Assembly (NCBI GenBank): GCA_018398765.1
Contig: JAHBMJ010002201.1
Location: 1-21,469 of the forward strand
Origin: Chromera velia
Taxonomy: Eukaryota > Sar > Chromeraceae
Direction: 5' to 3'
DNA length: 21,469 bases
Part shown: positions 17,926 to 21,469 of the stretch, piece after piece
How positions within the stretch are numbered: the first letter of the stretch is position 1
How the letters are laid out: every line of letters starts with the position of its first letter
Made by a program: the position numbers and the translations under genes
The notes under the pieces: model-generated
What the model saw: the letters and a program-made list of their open reading frames with translations, nothing else
Database searches by the model: none
What the model was told of the DNA's origin: nothing

Positions 17926-18974
17926 TTTGTGTGTGTGTGTGTGTGCGTGTGTGTGTGTGTGTGTGAGCGACTGAGAGTGTTTCAAACGTGTACGCAACGA
18001 AGAATCAACCTCTTCCTTTTCCTTACCGGAGAAGACTCTGGTGAAGAAGACGAAGCGTTGGCACGGAAGTCCTCGTCGATCTCTGCAATGGCGTCTCCAA
18101 AAAAATGGCGCAGCTGCTCGTCTTCTTCGATTGCCTTCTTGATGTGATTCTCCGTCAGCCTCTGATCGTCGGAGGGAGCGTTTCCGATCATGGGAGAAAG
18201 AGCAGCGGCTGCCTCAGCAGCAGCCGCAGCAGCTGCAGCCGCAGCTTCGGATGCATTTTGCACCGCTGTAATGACTTCTTCCGGAAATTGGCCCGGAAAT
18301 TGGTCGACGTAATCTGCAATCAGCTGGGCAGCCGCAGCTGTCGCAGCCGAAGCAGCAGAAGTGTGCGTGACTGCACTGGCCGTCGCCGTGTCTGCCTCCG
18401 CTGCTGTGATTGCTTGGAGCCGCTTGAAGTTCGCACACTCCACGACTTCCGCCATCATGTATTCGTACACCGCAGTTATTCCCGCGACGACAAAACCTTC
18501 TGTGGTGGGGCAACCGAGAGATGCAATCAATCGAGAGACGACAGTTGGAGAGAATGACAAGTTACAGATAACTCTAAGGCGCTCCATTTCTGGCCCGCCC
18601 CCCCCTTCTGTTTTTTCGAAGACGTTCTCAGAATTCATGCGATGACACGCTTTCAACAATTCGGCTTCGGCGTGCCTCATCAGCTCTCCCTTCAAATGTC
18701 GCTGAATCGCCTCGTGAATCTCTTCAAAAGACCTTCCCCCCTCTGCGTCCCCGAGGAGAGTCTTCACAACAAACGAAGCCAAACGAGAGAAGAACTTCTT
18801 TGCAGTATCTGTCGGTTGGGCGCCAGGTTCCGGATTACCGTCTCTGTCCGTCAAGATTTGATGAAACAAAGCAGGAATGCCCAGGGACTCGCAAGTCACC
18901 TCAACCGAGTCGGGACCCTCAGTCTGGACAGCAGCCCTGCCGCCCGTCTCAAACAAAGGAATCGTTGCAGACAT
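16205..18974 (-). CDS. Histone H2B-H2A doublet fused to ankyrin repeats (2 exons)
   Basis: Exons 18974-18027 (316 codons, ATG start) and 17425-16205 (406 codons plus TAA) predict about 722 residues. Residues ~33-114 resemble an H2B fold, ending in the H2B hallmark GELMRHAEAELLKA. Residues ~137-296 resemble an H2A fold, with helix 2 TAVYEYMMAEVVECAN and helix 3/C RLTENHIKKAIEEDEQL. Exon 2 gives a Ser-rich linker and about seven ankyrin repeats. The donor CCG|GTAAGG and acceptor TTGCAG|GAG are both phase 0. The ankyrin frame has no ATG for its first ~97 codons, which favours splicing from the histone exon over a separate gene. Histone folds would bind or mimic nucleosomes, and ankyrin repeats bind proteins. 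A nuclear chromatin role is inferred. RNA evidence would decide whether the exons are joined. Confidence 0.72.
16328..17041 (-). other. Ankyrin repeat domain (about seven repeats)
   Basis: Repeated TALHVA and EIVRYLVERGANVNAE type units are visible: KTALIWAVEVGSLEAVRMI, GYTALHVACTLRNRVEIV, RRLHMAARVGESEVIALLL, HMALFCAKRECAEVLLNKG, TPLFFSSS...LVELLVERG, TALHVAVRKGLRGGVEVLL, QPVLHSLVAH...AKLLVA. The first and last repeats are degenerate, as is usual for capping repeats. The domain mediates protein-protein contacts; no partner can be inferred. Confidence 0.9.
17426..18026 (-). other. Intron of the histone-ankyrin gene, microsatellite-filled
   Basis: 601 nt, GTAAGG at the 5' end and a pyrimidine-rich tract ending TTGCAG at the 3' end on the minus strand. 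It contains CA (about 17889-17965), GA (17681-17707), and AAAG/GAAC tetranucleotide repeats. Its length and content match the introns of the ESRP-like gene. Confidence 0.65.
18087..18566 (-). other. H2A-like histone fold with Ala-rich insertion (residues 137-296)
   Basis: LSFSPTVVSRLIAS matches H2A helix 1, FVVAGITAVYEYMMAEVVEC helix 2, and RLTENHIKKAIEED plus EQLRHFFGD helices 3 and C. Acidic-patch positions equivalent to H2A E56, E61, E64, D90 and E91 are present as E171, E176, E179, D285 and E286. The sixth is Gln287. An insertion of about 80 residues (189-269), rich in Ala with mixed GCN codons, splits the fold at loop 2. Confidence 0.78.
18633..18878 (-). other. H2B-like histone fold (residues 33-114)
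   Basis: Helix 1 is about PALFHQILTD, helix 2 about AKKFFSRLASFVVKTLLGDA, helix 3 about FEEIHEAIQRHL, and the H2B-specific C helix is GELMRHAEAELLKACHRM. The EI..A....L.GEL..HA..E...KA pattern is that of H2B helix 3/C. The helix 2-to-loop 2 region is about 7 residues shorter than in canonical H2B, and loop 1 is longer (DRDGNPEPGAQP). No basic N-terminal tail is present. Confidence 0.75.
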
Positions 18975-19599
18975 TTTTTTTTCTCTATAGCTTGACCAAA
19001 GCCAGCCAGGACGGATTTTGATACGTGGACAGGGACCGTTTACTCCGCACTCTTTTGCAAAGGTATTTGGGAATGGAAGGTAAGGAAGACATTCAAGAAA
19101 GCAATTTCAATTAAACCGACCGGGATATGATGCCTGCAGATCGACATCTCCACGGACGCCTATACAGCTGCCATACATGCATGCAAACTTACTTCCGCGC
19201 GCAAGGCGCGCGAACTGCATGACTTGTTTTAATATATAATTGCGGTCCCCACATTCATCATGCATGATTGCCACGTGTATATATACATCATTGATTGTGC
19301 ACGACAGAAGATCGATTCAAAACGAACAACTGAACTCAATCAGGAGGCTAGTCAGGAGGCCAACTTCCCTCGTGTCACTCAGGCTATCGAAGAGACCCAG
19401 ATGGCTTGCCTGTGTCAGAAGGAAACAGCGGGTCTGAAATATGGACCGAGCAATCCGTCTGTGTACCCAGCAAGCAACGCTCCCTCTACGTTGTTGTCAC
19501 ACAGATTCCTCTTTTCCTCGACACTTCCCATGCGTGGATATGGAAAGCGAGCTAGGGTTCGTACTCTCAAAAGACCTACAGGTGCTACGCCCGTGGCTC
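18975..19599. other. Upstream region of histone-ankyrin gene, no gene supported
   Basis: Presumably holds the minus-strand promoter and 5' UTR, but I see no certain core element. It contains a TGCATGCA-like palindrome (about 19175), a GC hairpin (19196-19212) and a fragment similar to the foldback repeat at 2330 (about 19354). Confidence 0.4.
19196..19212. other. Perfect GC hairpin (CGCGCGC AAG GCGCGCG)
   Basis: A 7-bp stem with a 3-nt loop in AT-richer DNA upstream of the histone-ankyrin gene. It has the same shape as the hairpin at 2543-2559. Confidence 0.7.
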
Positions 19600-19834
19600 T
19601 GCAACAACACAGGAAAGGAGTGCCAGCAACGCATCTCCCCCTGCAGTGCAACAACACAGGAAAGGAGTGCCAGCAACGCATCTCCCCCTGCAGTGCAACA
19701 ACACAGGAAAGGAGTGCCAGCAACGCATCTCCCCCTGCAGTGCAACAACACAGGAAAGGAGTGCCAGCAACGCATCTCCCCCTGCAGTGCAACAACACAG
19801 GAAAGGAGTGCCAGCAACGCATCTCCCCCTGCAG
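19600..19834. repeat. Minisatellite, 5 x 47 bp, open in all six frames
   Basis: Five near-identical 47-bp units start at 19600, 19647, 19694, 19741 and 19788. Each begins TGCAACAACACAGGAAAGGA and ends CTCCCCCTGCAG. As 47 is not a multiple of three, any reading frame cycles through three phases and repeats every 47 residues. No stop occurs in any of the six frames. I do not call it coding. Confidence 0.92.
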
Positions 19835-20191
19835 TGTTGTGCGTGACAAGTGTTGCATAAACGTAGAGGCGAGCAGACGAGGGTTCCAAGGCCAAACACA
19901 GCACTAGAAACACTAAAACGGCACTCAGCGACCAGCAAGAGTGCCAAGAATCCCGAGCAGATGCCCAGTTTACCAAACGGTCAGTTGACGTGCAACGGAA
20001 CCATCGTCTTCTTTTTGTCATGTCATTCTTCTTGTGGAATGCAGTCCGTGTGTGCGTGATTAGATGGTGCGGCAGGAGGGAGGGGGGGCCGAATTTCAAA
20101 GTGTAGGAGTGTCCACAAAGGCTGGTTAGTGGATGAGGAATGAACAGGATGTTGCTGGAAAAGTCCTCGAGTGAGAAAGACAAGAGACTAA

Positions 20192-20210
20192 GCGCGCGTA
20201 TTGCGCGCGC
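20192..20210. other. GC-rich hairpin
   Basis: GCGCGC on either side of a short AT-containing loop (GTATT region). It is similar in type to the GC hairpins at 2543 and 19196. Confidence 0.5.
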
Positions 20211-20395
20211 AATGTTGTCAAGGAGAGTGTATGGCAAAACCCCATCAGTTGGTGTCCTCGCGAGTCAGTTAGTGTCCTCGCAGAGACCCCATGCGTGTGT
20301 GCCCCTGACCTGATGTGTCTCTTAGCGGAGCAGTGTCGACATCTGTTTGTGTGTCGGTTTCCCTGTGTGTTCCCTGTCCCCTGTTCTGTTCGCAG

Positions 20396-20904
20396 AACCA
20401 ATGCCAGCGGATTGTACAGCTTGTTGGACCTCTTACTCGACTGCTGGCCGCTTCGTTTGGGGGAAGAGTCAAACACGTCAGTCACGTTGTCCCTCCAAGT
20501 GAAATAGGCTGTGTTCACCTGTCTGCTTCACCCGTCTGCGTTCATTCGTTCGTTCGTTCCTTCGTTCCTTCGTTCCTTCGTTCCTTCGTTCCTTCGTTCC
20601 TTCGTTCCTTCTTTCTTTCTTTCCTTCCTTCCTTCCTTCCTTCCTTCTTTCTTTCTTTCTTTCTTTCTTTCTTTCATTCTTTCTTTTGTTTTCTTACCCG
20701 TTCGTTATGTCACCCCAGTTTTTCTGTGGTCTTGTCTGTCCGTGTGTGTTTGTTTCTTTTTTGTGCATGCATGCAGATCTGGTGGCATCGACTTCCGTCG
20801 ACTTGAAGTCTGGCTTCGACCGGCCATTTGCACGTTACGGTACGCGCGCCGACTGTCTGACAAGAGGAGGGAGGGACGAGTACGCACAGATCGAAGCTGC
20901 ATGA
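20396..20904 (+). CDS. Possible C-terminal exons of an unrecognised gene
   Basis: Two candidate exons join in phase. 20396-20498 follows a pyrimidine-rich acceptor (CTGTTCTGTTCGCAG) and encodes NQCQRIVQLVGPLTRLLAA and onward. 20777-20904 follows TGCATGCATGCAG, encodes a stretch including SGFDRPFARYGTRADCLTRG, and ends in TGA. The intron between them (20499-20776) is full of TTCG/TTCC repeats, as in the confirmed genes. The donor GTGAAA lacks the +5 G that the other introns share, which weakens the case. Upstream exons and a start are not identified, and the 76 residues match no family I recognise. Confidence 0.35.
20534..20676. repeat. (TTCG)n/(TTCC)n/(TTTC)n tetranucleotide array
   Basis: Grades from CGTT and CGTTCCTT units through CCTT to CTTT units. 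It makes Ser/Phe-rich spurious frames. Confidence 0.9.
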
Positions 20905-21469
20905 GCGGATTGATGCACCGACTCTACGATCGGTTCAGGACGTGTAGCTCCGTGATTGGAATGAGTCTATTGGAGGTAGGTAGGCAGTTGGGGGTGATGG
21001 CATTCAGACAGGTTGTGTTGGTTGCGTTTTTGATTGAATTTCGTTCGAGAGAGGCACGTTGACCGTTACATGCGCAGGTTCGATTAGGGGTTCAGAGGGC
21101 TGCAAAGTGCTGGTGTGGAGGCAAGAAGGAAACCGCTTGATGCCACGGGTTTCTGTGAATCATCTAGGTGAATCATAGAGATCCGATAAGCTCGCAGAGT
21201 TCTTGCTTCGAGCTGTTTGTTTCAATTGCAAACAGATTTCTTCGGACAGCTGTACGTCTGAGTGGCTCCGTTACTCAGTCTTGTGTGTCGCTGAGCAGCA
21301 CCAGCAATGCAGTAGTAGTCAGGCATGCAGATAGGTAGTGTAGCTAGATAGATAGATCAAGGGACGGGGAAATCCGAAGGAGGAGGCATGTTTGTGCGCG
21401 TACGTGTGTGTGTGTGTGTCCTGAAAAAGAAGCATGAACGCGTTGATGTGCCTGGGTATAGACCAGGTG
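20905..21469. other. Window end, no gene supported
   Basis: Unique sequence with a GATA run near 21345 and a GT run near 21404-21418. No domain, splice pair or RNA gene is recognised. Confidence 0.45.

Noticed and set aside
19600-19834. CRISPR array
   Set aside because: The units are contiguous 47-mers without variable spacers, in an intron-bearing eukaryotic context.
19260-20237. Long open frames on both strands across the minisatellite
   Set aside because: Openness is a property of the stop-free 47-bp repeat in every frame, not evidence of a protein.

Overview
The window looks like nuclear DNA of an intron-rich unicellular eukaryote. Coding exons are GC-balanced, with clean GT-AG introns of about 190-600 nt full of CT, GT, GA and CA microsatellites. 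Intergenic stretches hold somewhat more AT-rich DNA and many TGCATGCA palindromes. This style fits an alveolate alga such as a chromerid (Chromera/Vitrella-like), but the placement is inference and no sequence here proves it.

Layout. 1-3451 holds microsatellite-rich DNA (1-1440) and a gene-free, AT-richer stretch (1441-3274) with a ~300-bp foldback repeat. 3452-10621 (+) is a 14-exon gene for a 585-residue protein: an N-terminal DnaQ/ERI1-like exonuclease fold plus three quasi-RRMs, the architecture of the animal splicing regulators ESRP/fusilli. 10622-16204 has no convincing gene. 16205-18974 (-) is a two-exon gene whose first exon encodes a histone H2B-like fold followed by an H2A-like fold (a histone doublet). 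Its second exon, joined in phase, encodes about seven ankyrin repeats. 18975-20395 holds a 5 x 47-bp minisatellite open in all six frames. 20396-20904 (+) is a possible two-exon C-terminal end of an unrecognised gene. The rest shows nothing certain.

Two things stand out. (1) The H2B-H2A doublet fused to ankyrin repeats. The H2B-H2A order is that known from Marseilleviridae doublets. Here it sits in an intron-bearing gene, keeps five of six H2A acidic-patch positions, and has an ~80-residue Ala-rich insertion in the H2A fold. (2) Inside the ESRP-like gene, exon/intron boundaries are repeatedly duplicated at 104-124 bp spacing. Four of these duplications enclose a short element with ends resembling ATTTTCATACA...TGTATGAAAAT. 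In those four, both copies carry AG|GT, so each unit could itself behave as a mini-intron: an introner-like or tandem-duplication intron-gain family caught in several states.

The genes do not form a pathway that the sequence shows. The ESRP-like protein would act on pre-mRNA, and the histone-ankyrin protein is presumably chromatin-associated.
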